From NCBI RefSeq assembly GCF_019801465.1, contig NZ_JAHVJA010000003.1:1-64000 (forward strand): a stretch of 64,000 bases of DNA, read 5' to 3'. This document shows, piece by piece, positions 56,334-64,000 of this stretch. The stretch comes from Leisingera daeponensis. Lineage in GTDB: Bacteria; Pseudomonadota; Alphaproteobacteria; Rhodobacterales; Rhodobacteraceae. Position 1 is the stretch's first letter. Every line of letters starts with the position of its first letter. The position numbers and the translations under genes were made by a program. The notes under the pieces were generated by a model. That model was given only the letters and a program-made list of their open reading frames with translations. It ran no database searches and had not been told where the DNA came from.

Positions 56334-57740
56334 ATGATCCGCCCAGCCCTGACCGCCCTTGCAATTGGTCTTGCCCTGCCGTCCCTGACCCTGCCTGCCG
56401 CCGCCGAAACCAAGGTGCCGCAGAGCCAGGCGGAGATTGCGCTGGGATTTGCGCCTCTGGTCAAAGAGGCCTCGCCGGCGGTGGTCAACATCTATGCCAA
56501 GGTGGTGCGCCAGGTGCGGCAGCGCCGCCGCTCGCCGTTCATGGACGATCCGTTCTTCGACGATTTCTTCCGCGGATTCGCCGAGCCGCAGCCCCGGCTG
56601 GAGAACTCGCTGGGCTCCGGTGTGATCCTGTCGGCCGACGGCATCGTGGTCTCCAACTACCACGTCGTCGGCAGCGCCACCGAGATCCGTGTGGTGACCG
56701 CCGACCGGCGCGAATACAATGCGCGGGTGATCCTGGGCGACAAGGCCAGCGACCTGGCGATCCTGCAGCTGGAGGAGGCCGCGGACCTGCCGTATCTGGA
56801 CCTGCGCAACAGCGACGAGGTCGAGGTGGGCGAGCTGGCGCTGGCGATCGGCAACCCGTTCGGGGTCGGCCAGACCGTCAGCAGCGGCATCATCTCGGGC
56901 CTCGCGCGCACCGGCATGGGGGCGGGCGACGGCTTCGGCTACTACATTCAGACCGATGCGCCGATCAACCCGGGCAATTCCGGCGGCGCGCTGATCGACG
57001 TGAATGGCGACCTGATCGGCATCAACACCCGCATCCTGTCCCGCTCCGGCGGCTCCAACGGCATCGGCTTTGCCATTCCCGCCAATCTGGTCAGGGAGTT
57101 CGTGGAGCAGGCGCAAAACGGCGCCGAGGAGTTCCAGCGCCCCTGGGCGGGCATGGCCGGGCAGCCGGTGGATGCGGATCTGGCTGCTTCCATGGGCATG
57201 GCCCTGCCGGAGGGCATGGTGATCTCCGACCTGCACCGCGAAAGCCCCTTTGCCAAGGCGGGGTTCAGGGTGGGCGACGTGATCACCCACGTGGACGGCG
57301 AGGTGGTGAATTCGCCCTCCGAGATGGTGTTCCGGATGTCGGTCTCCGGTCTCGGCGGCAGTGCCGAAATCACCCGCCTGCGCGGCACCGAGCGCGAGGT
57401 GGTCGCGGTGCCGATGATCGTGGCCCCCGACCAGCCGCCCGCCAACCCGGTGCAGCTGGACGAGCGGACAGCGCTGCCGGGCCTGACGGTGGCGCAGATC
57501 AATCCGCAAGTCATCGCCCGCCTCGGCCTGCCGCTGTCGGCGGAGGGCGTGGTGGTGACCGATCCCGGGCCGTACGCCGGGCGCGGCGGGGTGCAGCCCG
57601 GCGATGCGCTGCTGGCGGTTAACGGCCAGCCCGTGACCGGCACCGGGGATGTCTATGATATCCTTGCCAGCAGCGGCCGCTGGGTTCAGCTGGACCTGAA
57701 CCGCCGCGGCCAGCATGTCACCCTGCGGTTCCGCACCTGA
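56334..57740 (+). CDS. Do-family periplasmic serine protease (second copy)
   Basis: A 468-residue HtrA protein with a 24-residue signal peptide (ending AAAE). The triad is His110 (SNYHVVG), Asp140 (SDLAIL) and Ser216 (GNSGGAL), with two PDZ domains (about 260-350 and 375-468). The acidic DDPFFDDFF loop follows the N-terminal helix, as in the DegP LA loop but short. The stop overlaps the rarA start by one base (TGATG), so the two are probably co-transcribed. Confidence 0.92.
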   Translation: MIRPALTALAIGLALPSLTLPAAAETKVPQSQAEIALGFAPLVKEASPAVVNIYAKVVRQVRQRRRSPFMDDPFFDDFFRGFAEPQPRLENSLGSGVILSADGIVVSNYHVVGSATEIRVVTADRREYNARVILGDKASDLAILQLEEAADLPYLDLRNSDEVEVGELALAIGNPFGVGQTVSSGIISGLARTGMGAGDGFGYYIQTDAPINPGNSGGALIDVNGDLIGINTRILSRSGGSNGIGFAIPANLVREFVEQAQNGAEEFQRPWAGMAGQPVDADLAASMGMALPEGMVISDLHRESPFAKAGFRVGDVITHVDGEVVNSPSEMVFRMSVSGLGGSAEITRLRGTEREVVAVPMIVAPDQPPANPVQLDERTALPGLTVAQINPQVIARLGLPLSAEGVVVTDPGPYAGRGGVQPGDALLAVNGQPVTGTGDVYDILASSGRWVQLDLNRRGQHVTLRFRT

Positions 57741-59062
57741 TGGCGGATCTGTTCGGCAGCCCGGCGCCCGCGGAAGGCGGCACGCAGCAGGCGAGCAAGA
57801 ACCGGCCGCTGGCCGACCGGCTTCGGCCGCAGTCGCTGGCGGATGTGATCGGTCAGAGCCAGGTGCTGGGGCCGGAGGCGCCCTTGGGCGTGATGCTGGC
57901 CTCAGGCTCCTTGTCCTCGCTGATCTTCTGGGGGCCGCCCGGCGTGGGCAAGACCACCATCGCCCGGCTGCTGGCGCAGGAGACCGACCTGCATTTCGTG
58001 CAGATATCGGCGATCTTCACCGGTGTGCCGGATCTGCGCAAAGTGTTCGAGGCCGCAAAGATCCGCCGCGAGAACGGGCAGGGCACGCTGCTGTTCGTGG
58101 ACGAGATCCACCGCTTTAACAAGGCTCAGCAGGACGGCTTCCTGCCGCATATGGAGGATGGCACCATCCTTCTGGTGGGGGCGACCACAGAGAACCCGTC
58201 GTTCGAACTCAATGCCGCTGTGCTCAGCCGCAGCCAGGTGCTGGTGCTGGAGCGGCTGTCGCTGGGGGATCTGGAGCGCCTGACCCAGCGCGCCGAGAAG
58301 GAGCTGGGCCGCGCCCTGCCGCTCTCGGGCGATGCCCGCGATGCACTGCACGAGATGGCCGACGGCGACGGCCGGGCGCTGCTGAACCTGATCGAGCAGG
58401 TTGCCGCCTGGAAGGTGGAGGCGCCGCTGGGACGCGAGGCGCTGTCGGCCCGGCTGATGCGCCGCGCGGCCAAGTTCGACAAGTCCGGCGATGAGCATTA
58501 CAACCTCATTTCCGCCCTGCATAAATCCATCCGCGGTTCTGACCCGGATGCAGCACTCTACTGGCTGGCGCGGATGCTGGAGGGCGGCGAGGATCCCCGC
58601 TTTCTGGCCCGCCGCCTGACGATGATGTCGACCGAGGACATCGGCATGGCGGACCCGCAGGCCAATACCGTGTGCCTGAATGCCTGGCAGACCTATGAGC
58701 GGCTTGGCAGCCCGGAGGGCGAGCTGGCGCTGGCCAATGCCGCGGTTTACCTGGCGCTGGCGCCGAAATCCAACGCCGTCTATGTCGGCATCAAGGCAGC
58801 CCGGCGGCTGGCCAAGCAGACCGGCAGCGCGCCGCCGCCCAAGCACATTCTGAACGCGCCGACCAAACTGATGTCGGAGCAGGGATATGGCGACGGCTAT
58901 GCCTATGACCACGACGCCGAAGACGGGTTTTCCGGCCAGAACTACTTCCCCGACGGGGTGAAGCGTCCGGTGCTGTACCAGCCGGTGGAGCGCGGGTTCG
59001 AGCGCGAACTGAAGCGGCGCGTGGATTACTTCGCCAACCTCAGGCTGAAGCGGAACAAGTGA
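57740..59062 (+). CDS. rarA: Replication-associated recombination protein A (RarA/MgsA AAA+ ATPase)
   Basis: A 440-residue clamp-loader-like AAA+ ATPase: PLADRLRPQSLADVIGQSQVLG at the start, Walker A GPPGVGKTT (near 70), Walker B LFVDEIHRFNKAQQD, sensor GATTENPSFELN. It acts at stalled replication forks. Its one-base overlap with the Do-protease gene is notable, as no functional link is known. Confidence 0.95.
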   Translation: MADLFGSPAPAEGGTQQASKNRPLADRLRPQSLADVIGQSQVLGPEAPLGVMLASGSLSSLIFWGPPGVGKTTIARLLAQETDLHFVQISAIFTGVPDLRKVFEAAKIRRENGQGTLLFVDEIHRFNKAQQDGFLPHMEDGTILLVGATTENPSFELNAAVLSRSQVLVLERLSLGDLERLTQRAEKELGRALPLSGDARDALHEMADGDGRALLNLIEQVAAWKVEAPLGREALSARLMRRAAKFDKSGDEHYNLISALHKSIRGSDPDAALYWLARMLEGGEDPRFLARRLTMMSTEDIGMADPQANTVCLNAWQTYERLGSPEGELALANAAVYLALAPKSNAVYVGIKAARRLAKQTGSAPPPKHILNAPTKLMSEQGYGDGYAYDHDAEDGFSGQNYFPDGVKRPVLYQPVERGFERELKRRVDYFANLRLKRNK

Positions 59063-59129
59063 AGCGGCTTTGCGGGCAAAGCCGCTGCCTGCGGCGCGAG
59101 TATTTGGGGAAAGATGAAAGGGCGGGCAA

Positions 59130-59519
59130 CTAGGCTTCTTTTGGAAAACAATCCCAATCCAGCTCTGCAGCTAAATAGGCTTTGAGCAGCTTCGAAGCGC
59201 TTTCGTCCCCCATGAAGGCTGATGCAGTCAGTAATTGCAGGAATTTGAGCTCGTCCTGTTCAACTCCATCATCGCCGTGCCGGTAGAGCCATGCCAAGTC
59301 AAAGACAGCGCGTTTGTGTTTCAGTCGGGCAAGCGCCTTCAAACCCTCTGTCCGGCGCTTGTCAAAATCCGCTCCGCTCTCTTCGAGGGAAAACATAAGA
59401 TTCAGATAGAGGGCGTCTTGATCTCCGGTTTCCACGAGTGGCTGAAGGATTTCGGAGAGTTTTTCCAGTTCGCCTTGTCTCAACAGGGCGCAGCAATGAT
59501 TGTAAGCTTTGGCATCCAT
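59130..59519 (-). CDS. Small Sel1/TPR-like hypothetical protein
   Basis: A 129-residue helical protein. KHKRAVFDLAWLYRHGDDGVEQDELKFLQLLTASAFMGDESASKLL reads as one or two Sel1-like helical pairs. Its GC content is below that of neighbouring genes and it is on the opposite strand from everything nearby, so it may be a lone insertion. Similar proteins occur as orphan immunity proteins, but no toxin is present. No clear ribosome-binding site. Confidence 0.7.
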   Translation of the reverse strand: MDAKAYNHCCALLRQGELEKLSEILQPLVETGDQDALYLNLMFSLEESGADFDKRRTEGLKALARLKHKRAVFDLAWLYRHGDDGVEQDELKFLQLLTASAFMGDESASKLLKAYLAAELDWDCFPKEA

Positions 59520-59642
59520 ATTGTGTGCTCCTAAACCTCGGTTTGCCCTGTGTGAAGCTGTAGAGACTTAATTCAGCGCCATGCTAAGAACGCATGGCGG
59601 CGAAAACTTGACAATACACCCCGCCCGCGCGACAGGACGGGG

Positions 59643-60023
59643 ATGATTTCTTCGGTTTCCATGGTGGCCCTTGGCGGCGCAATCGGGGCGGTGTGCCGCT
59701 ATCTGGCCGGGCTGGGCATCATCCGGCTGCTGGGGCATCACGATTTCCCGGTGGCAATCCTGACGGTGAATATCCTCGGATCCTTCCTGATGGGGATGTT
59801 CGTGGTGGCGGCGGCGCTGCGGGACCTGACTTGGGCAAGCCCCTTGGTGATGACCGGGCTGCTGGGAGGGTTCACCACCTTCTCGGCGTTCTCGCTGGAG
59901 ACCGCCAACCTGATCGAGCGCGGCGCCTTCGGGCAGGCCGCGCTGTATGTAGCTTTGTCCGTGGGCCTGTCGGTCAGCGGGCTGTTTCTGGGCCTGATGG
60001 CCGCAAGGGGAGTGTTCGCATGA
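59643..60023 (+). CDS. crcB: Fluoride channel Fluc/CrcB
   Basis: A 126-residue four-helix membrane protein with the conserved LTVNILGSFLMG and GLLGGFTTFSAFSLE motifs of the double-barrelled fluoride channel. It acts as a dimer to vent fluoride. I looked for a fluoride riboswitch in the 120 bp upstream and did not see one; TTGACA at 59609-59614 could be a -35 box. Its stop overlaps the rluC-like start by 4 bp. Confidence 0.93.
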   Translation: MISSVSMVALGGAIGAVCRYLAGLGIIRLLGHHDFPVAILTVNILGSFLMGMFVVAAALRDLTWASPLVMTGLLGGFTTFSAFSLETANLIERGAFGQAALYVALSVGLSVSGLFLGLMAARGVFA

Positions 60024-61066
60024 GCGGCGTTCAGATGATTACCGTCAGCGAAGACGACAGCGGTCAGCGCATCGACCGCTGGCTGCGGCGGCTGTTTCCG
60101 CATGTGAACCAGGGCCGCATCGAGAAGATGTGCCGCAAGGGCGAGCTGCGGCTGGACGGTGGCCGAGTGAAGGCCAATACCCGCGTCGAGGCGGGGCAGG
60201 TGGTGCGGGTGCCGCCGCTGGCCGACAGCGATCTGAAACCTGCCGCCCCGCGCGAGATGCGTATTTCCGACGCTGACGCCAAGATGATCCAGGCTTGTGT
60301 GATCTACCGCGACGATGATGTGATCGTGCTGAACAAGCCCGCAGGGCTGGCCGTGCAGGGCGGCTCCGGCACCACCAAACATGTGGACGGGCTGGCCGAG
60401 GCGCTGAAGTTCGGGCTGGAGGACAAGCCCAAGCTGGTGCACCGGATCGACAAGGACACCTCCGGCGTTCTGGTGCTGGCGCGCAACCGCAAGGCGGCGC
60501 AGGCGCTGACCGCCGCGTTCCGCCACAAGAACACCCGTAAGATTTATTGGGCCTTGGTGGCCGGCGTGCCGACGCCGTACCTGGGTGAGATCAAGAACGG
60601 GCTGGTGAAGGCGCCGGGGCATGGCAAATCCGGCGAGGGCGAGAAGATGATCAACGTGCATCCGCACGACATCGACGACACGCCGGGCGCCAAACGGGCG
60701 CATACGCTTTATGCCACGCTCTACCGCGTTGCCAGCCGCGCCGCCTGGGTGGCGATGGAGCCGATTACAGGCCGCACCCATCAGCTGCGGGCGCATATGT
60801 CCGGCATGGGCCATCCCATTGCAGGCGACGGCAAGTACGGCGGCTCGGGGCAGGAGAACCTGGGCGACGGCTGGGGCGCGCAGATCGGCGGGGTGATCTC
60901 GAAGAAGCTGCACCTGCACGCGCGCCGGATGGTGTTCGAGCATCCGGTCACGCGCAAGCCGGTGTCGGTGGTGGCCCCCTTGCCCGATCATATGAAGGAA
61001 AGCTGGGACACCTTCGGCTGGACCGAGGACCTGGCGGCGGACGACCCGTTCGAGGATCTGAAGTGA
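60020..61066 (+). CDS. rluC: 23S rRNA pseudouridine synthase (RluC/RluD family)
   Basis: A 348-residue protein: an N-terminal S4 domain (about 15-75) and a catalytic domain with HRIDKDTSGVLVLARN (catalytic Asp in RIDKDTSG near 140) and the C-terminal GRTHQLRAHMSGMGHPIAGDGKYG motif. It isomerises specific uridines in 23S rRNA; the exact sites are not known. The ATG at 60020 overlaps the crcB stop (ATGA), and its own stop overlaps the next start (GTGA). Confidence 0.9.
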   Translation: MSGVQMITVSEDDSGQRIDRWLRRLFPHVNQGRIEKMCRKGELRLDGGRVKANTRVEAGQVVRVPPLADSDLKPAAPREMRISDADAKMIQACVIYRDDDVIVLNKPAGLAVQGGSGTTKHVDGLAEALKFGLEDKPKLVHRIDKDTSGVLVLARNRKAAQALTAAFRHKNTRKIYWALVAGVPTPYLGEIKNGLVKAPGHGKSGEGEKMINVHPHDIDDTPGAKRAHTLYATLYRVASRAAWVAMEPITGRTHQLRAHMSGMGHPIAGDGKYGGSGQENLGDGWGAQIGGVISKKLHLHARRMVFEHPVTRKPVSVVAPLPDHMKESWDTFGWTEDLAADDPFEDLK

Positions 61067-61731
61067 GCAAACCGCTGCGGCTGATCCTGTTTGACGTCGA
61101 TGGCACCTTGGCCGACAGCCAGGGCTCGATCACCGGTGCGATGGCGGAGGCGTTTGCAGGCGCTGGCCTGGACGTGCCCCCGCGCGAGGCGATCCTGTCC
61201 ATCGTTGGACTGTCGCTGCCGCTGGCCATGGCCGAGCTGGCACCGGATCAGGACGACGCCACCATCGAGGCGCTGGTGGAGGGTTACAAGTCCTCCTATA
61301 TGCTGTCGCGTCAGGCGGCGGGGGCGGCGCATTCGCCGCTGTATCCCGGTGCGCGCGAAGCGCTGGCAGAGCTGCACGAGGTGCCGGAGTATCTGCTCGG
61401 CGTTGCCACCGGCAAGTCGCAGCGCGGGCTGGATGCCCTGATCGACGCGCATGGACTGGACTGTTTCGTGACCCGGCAGGTGGCGGACCACCATCCGTCG
61501 AAACCGCATCCGTCGATGATCCTGACCGCGATGGCGGAGACCGGGGCGGACCGGGACAGCACCGTGATGATCGGCGACACGCGGTTTGACATTGAAATGG
61601 GGCGCGCCGCGGGGGTCATCACCATCGCCGTGCCCTGGGGCTATCATCCGGCAGAGACCCTGGGCGCCGATTACCTGATCCGCGATTTCGCGGAGCTGCG
61701 CCCGCTGCTGGCAGAGATCTGGAAAGGATAA
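61063..61731 (+). CDS. HAD-superfamily phosphatase (phosphoglycolate phosphatase-like)
   Basis: A 222-residue HAD hydrolase: motif I FDVDGTLADS (near residue 8), motif II GVATGKSQRG, motif III HPSKPHPSMIL and motif IV MIGDTRFDIEMG. The helical cap is of the Gph type. The GTG start overlaps the rluC-like stop by 4 bp. The substrate is unknown. Confidence 0.88.
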   Translation: MSKPLRLILFDVDGTLADSQGSITGAMAEAFAGAGLDVPPREAILSIVGLSLPLAMAELAPDQDDATIEALVEGYKSSYMLSRQAAGAAHSPLYPGAREALAELHEVPEYLLGVATGKSQRGLDALIDAHGLDCFVTRQVADHHPSKPHPSMILTAMAETGADRDSTVMIGDTRFDIEMGRAAGVITIAVPWGYHPAETLGADYLIRDFAELRPLLAEIWKG

Positions 61732-61734
61732 GGG

Positions 61735-62439
61735 ATGAGCGGCTGGGCGCAGAAACGGTTCTGGAAAGCGGTCACTGTGGCGGAGAGCGCGGAGGGGTTC
61801 GCGGTGGAGCTGGACGGCCGCCGGGTGAAGACCCCGGCCAAGGCGCCTCTGGCGGTGCCGACCCGGGAAATGGCCGAGGCGATTGCCGCGGAATGGGATG
61901 CCCAGACCGAATCAGTTGACCCGAAAACCATGCCCTGCACCCGGTCTGCCAATGCCGCGATTGACAAGGTGACACATCAGCACAGCGAAGTTGCGGTGAT
62001 GCTGTCCGAATACGGCGACTCCGATCTGCTGTGCTACCGGGCGGAGTCTCCGGTGGAACTGGCGGCCCGGCAGGCTGCCGAATGGGACCCGGTTCTGGAC
62101 TGGGCAGAGGGGGAGTTCGGCGCCCGGCTGCAGGTGCGGACCGGGGTCCTGCACCAGCCGCAGGAGGCCGCGGCGCTGGCGGTCCTGAGCGAAAAGGTTC
62201 ATGCCATGACCCCCTTCCAACTGGCCGCATTTCACGATCTGGTAGGCATTTCAGGCTCTTTGATCCTTGGCTTTGCCGCCGCATACGGCTGGCGCAGCGC
62301 CGACGGCATCTGGCAGCTGTCGCGGCTGGATGAGCGCTGGCAGGAAGAGCAGTGGGGCGAGGACGAGGAGGCCCGGGCCGCGGCGGAAGTGAAACGGCAG
62401 GAATTCCTGCACGCCAAGCGATTCTACGATTTTTCCTGA
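61735..62439 (+). CDS. ATP12-family F1-ATPase assembly chaperone
   Basis: A 234-residue protein with the ATP12 pattern: KRFWKAVTV at the start, DGRRVKTPAKAPLAVPT, ATEW-like AAEWDAQTESVDPKTMPCTRSANAAID, and LCYRAESPVELAARQAAEWDPVLDW. In mitochondria ATP12 helps insert the alpha subunit of F1-ATPase; alphaproteobacterial relatives are presumed to do likewise. It starts 3 bp after the phosphatase gene and ends the crcB-rluC-phosphatase-ATP12 run. Confidence 0.92.
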   Translation: MSGWAQKRFWKAVTVAESAEGFAVELDGRRVKTPAKAPLAVPTREMAEAIAAEWDAQTESVDPKTMPCTRSANAAIDKVTHQHSEVAVMLSEYGDSDLLCYRAESPVELAARQAAEWDPVLDWAEGEFGARLQVRTGVLHQPQEAAALAVLSEKVHAMTPFQLAAFHDLVGISGSLILGFAAAYGWRSADGIWQLSRLDERWQEEQWGEDEEARAAAEVKRQEFLHAKRFYDFS

Positions 62440-62481
62440 GAGGACAAGAAATTACTTTTCCACAGGGGGAACCCGAAACAA

Positions 62482-62512
62482 AATTCCGCGCGCCGGCCTC
62501 GCGTGCGGAATT
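62482..62512 (+). terminator. Inverted repeat after the ATP12-family gene
   Basis: AATTCCGC / GCGGAATT with a GC-rich 15-nt interior that pairs in part. It lies 42 bp after the stop and could end the transcript. No long T-run. Confidence 0.45.
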
Positions 62513-62670
62513 CGTACATCGAATTTCCTGATAGCGCCCTTGACGTTTGCTGATGAATGCGCCCAAACTTGAGCGCGAATTAGGGGTAAACCCTTCTTCA
62601 GTCTCACATCCGGCGGGGGATCGCCGGAAATAAGAACCGCCGAATGGCGGGCTATCAGGAAGAGGTAAAT

Positions 62671-63687
62671 ATGAAAAAATCCGTTATTTTGGGCGCAATG
62701 ACCTTTGCCGGTCTTGCGGCTGGCGCAGCATCCGCCGGCACGCTGGACGATGTGAAGGCCCGCGGCAAGCTGAACTGCGGCGTCACCACAGGCCTGGTCG
62801 GCTTTGCGGCCCCGAATGCGAATGGGGAATGGGAAGGCTTTGACGTTGCCGTGTGCCGTGCTGTGGCTGCAGCCGTGCTGGGCGACTCGAACGCTGTCGA
62901 ATTCGTGCCGACCACCGGCAAGACCCGCTTCACCGCGCTGGCGTCTGGCGAAATCGACATGCTGGCCCGCAACACCACCTGGACCTTCAGCCGCGACGTC
63001 GACCTGAAGTTCGAATTCGTGGGCGTCAACTACTATGACGGCCAGGGCTTCATGGTTCCGAAAGAGCTGGGCGTGTCCTCGGCCAAGGAACTGGACGGCG
63101 CCACCGTCTGCATCCAGACCGGCACCACCACCGAGCTGAACCTGGCGGACTTCTTCCGCTCCAACAACATCTCCTACGAGCCGGTTCCGATCGAAACCAA
63201 CGCCGAAGCGCAGCAGCAGTACCTGGCAGGCGCCTGTGACGTCTACACCACCGACGCCTCCGGCCTGGCCGCAACCCGCGCCACCTTCGACGATCCGGCC
63301 GGCCACGTGATCCTGCCGGAAATCATCTCCAAGGAGCCGCTGGGCCCGCTGGTCCGCCATGGCGACCACGAGTGGGGCGATGTGGTCCGCTGGAGCCTGA
63401 ACGCGCTGATCGCGGCAGAAGAGCTGGGCATCACCTCGGCCAACCTGAACGAGATGGCGGCCGGCACCGACAACCCGGAAATCAACCGCCTGCTGGGCAC
63501 CGAAGGCACCCTGGGCGAAATGCTGGGCCTGTCGGCTGACTGGGCCAAGAACGCGATTGCCGCTCAGGGCAACTACGGCGAGATCTTTGCCAAGAACATC
63601 GGTGAAGACACTCCGGTCGGCCTGGCCCGCGGCCTGAACGCTCAGTGGACCGAAGGCGGCCTGCTGTACGCTCCGCCGTTCCGCTAA
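62671..63687 (+). CDS. aapJ: General L-amino acid ABC transporter, periplasmic binding protein AapJ
   Basis: A 338-residue solute-binding protein with a signal peptide (about 22 residues, ending AASAG). The start of the mature protein, TLDDVKARGKLNCGVTTGL, and the blocks GFDVAVCRAVAAAVLGD and IDMLARNTTWTFSRD are typical of AapJ. It binds a wide range of L-amino acids. AGGAAGAGG precedes the ATG. A terminator-like stem separates it from the permease gene, giving more binding protein than channel. Confidence 0.93.
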   Translation: MKKSVILGAMTFAGLAAGAASAGTLDDVKARGKLNCGVTTGLVGFAAPNANGEWEGFDVAVCRAVAAAVLGDSNAVEFVPTTGKTRFTALASGEIDMLARNTTWTFSRDVDLKFEFVGVNYYDGQGFMVPKELGVSSAKELDGATVCIQTGTTTELNLADFFRSNNISYEPVPIETNAEAQQQYLAGACDVYTTDASGLAATRATFDDPAGHVILPEIISKEPLGPLVRHGDHEWGDVVRWSLNALIAAEELGITSANLNEMAAGTDNPEINRLLGTEGTLGEMLGLSADWAKNAIAAQGNYGEIFAKNIGEDTPVGLARGLNAQWTEGGLLYAPPFR

Positions 63688-63702
63688 TCACACCACCGGG
63701 AG

Positions 63703-63729
63703 GGGCGCAGGAATTTCCTGCGCCCTTTT
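63703..63729 (+). terminator. Attenuating terminator between aapJ and aapQ
   Basis: GGGCGCAGG / CCTGCGCCC (9 bp, loop AATTT), then TTTTC, 15 bp after the aapJ stop. Leaky termination here is common in binding-protein/permease operons. Confidence 0.8.
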
Positions 63730-63813
63730 CCTATCTGAAAAAAGCTCCGGCCAGCTGCGGAGCGGGGACAACCCCGCCAGGATCAGGACGCCGGAGTCAG
63801 GGGATCACAATAC

Positions 63814-64000
63814 ATGTCAACGCTTACTGACCCGCCGGCCGAAGGCTTTCGGCTGTCTATGCTCATAAACGATACCCGCTATCGCTCCCTGACCTTCCAG
63901 GTGATTGCGGCGATCGTTCTGGCCCTGTGTATCTGGTATCTGGGCAACAACCTGATCCAGAACCTCCGCGCTGCGGGCCTCAATATTTCCTACACCTTCC
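63814..64000 (+). CDS. aapQ: General L-amino acid ABC transporter permease AapQ (partial)
   Basis: The first 62 codons of a membrane protein, cut by the window edge. It begins MSTLTDPPAEGFRLSMLIND and enters its first membrane helix (VIAAIVLALCIWYLGNNL). AapQ proteins begin the same way and follow aapJ. No other part can be assessed. Confidence 0.82.
   Translation, partial: MSTLTDPPAEGFRLSMLINDTRYRSLTFQVIAAIVLALCIWYLGNNLIQNLRAAGLNISYTF

Noticed and set aside
59520-59642. Fluoride riboswitch before crcB
   Set aside because: I looked for the conserved riboswitch core and did not see it; only a possible TTGACA box is present.

Overview
The window looks like a chromosome segment of a marine Roseobacter-group alphaproteobacterium (Rhodobacterales; Leisingera, Phaeobacter and Ruegeria are the closest guesses). 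This is inferred from the high GC content, the TMAO demethylase and transporter genes, the DUF1127 genes followed by CU-rich stem-loop RNAs, the AapJ-type amino-acid transporter, and an alpha operon without rpsD. The sequence does not fix the genus.

Positions 43-12710 hold an initiator tRNA and then a ten-gene minus-strand unit. It encodes quinohemoprotein amine dehydrogenase (qhpA, qhpC, qhpB), its maturation machinery (radical SAM qhpD, ABC exporter qhpF, subtilisin-like protease qhpE, flavin monooxygenase qhpG) and an AraC-type regulator, followed by an aldehyde dehydrogenase and an acyl-CoA synthetase. Together these would take a primary amine to aldehyde, acid and acyl-CoA. A second AraC-family regulator is transcribed divergently at 12871-13881. 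Two direct repeats 21 bp apart lie between the two units.

Positions 14151-21253 hold a TMAO module: tdm (demethylase) and tmoX/tmoW/tmoV (ABC importer) on the minus strand, opposite a LacI-family gene. Two near-identical 16-bp palindromes lie in the divergent gap. Positions 21332-26730 form a minus-strand proteostasis locus (three small Hsp20 proteins, DegP, GrpE, HtpX, CbpA-like DnaJ). Positions 27594-31979 carry an ArsR-type regulator with an ArsP/UPF0718-like permease, an orphan peptide-type solute-binding protein, and a LysR regulator.

Positions 32323-52174 contain the ribosomal protein superoperon from rplB to rplQ with secY, adk and rpoA. It is split by islands of unrelated genes: nothing of the rplW side precedes rplB; a 3.9-kb island separates rplP from rpmC; a 3.2-kb island separates rpmD from rplO; and one gene sits between adk and rpsM. 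The two large breaks start with intrinsic terminators. The rpmD-rplO island carries two DUF1127 genes, each with an RpoH-like promoter and a 3-prime CU-rich-loop RNA of the CcsR/cuckoo type.

Positions 52346-64000 hold a chemoreceptor with two CHASE3-like sensor domains; a DAHP synthase gene behind an aromatic-rich leader peptide and attenuator; a second Do-family protease; rarA; a small orphan gene; a tightly overlapping crcB-rluC-HAD phosphatase-ATP12 run; and aapJ followed by the start of aapQ, cut by the window edge. I saw no CRISPR array, rRNA, prophage or intact transposase gene.
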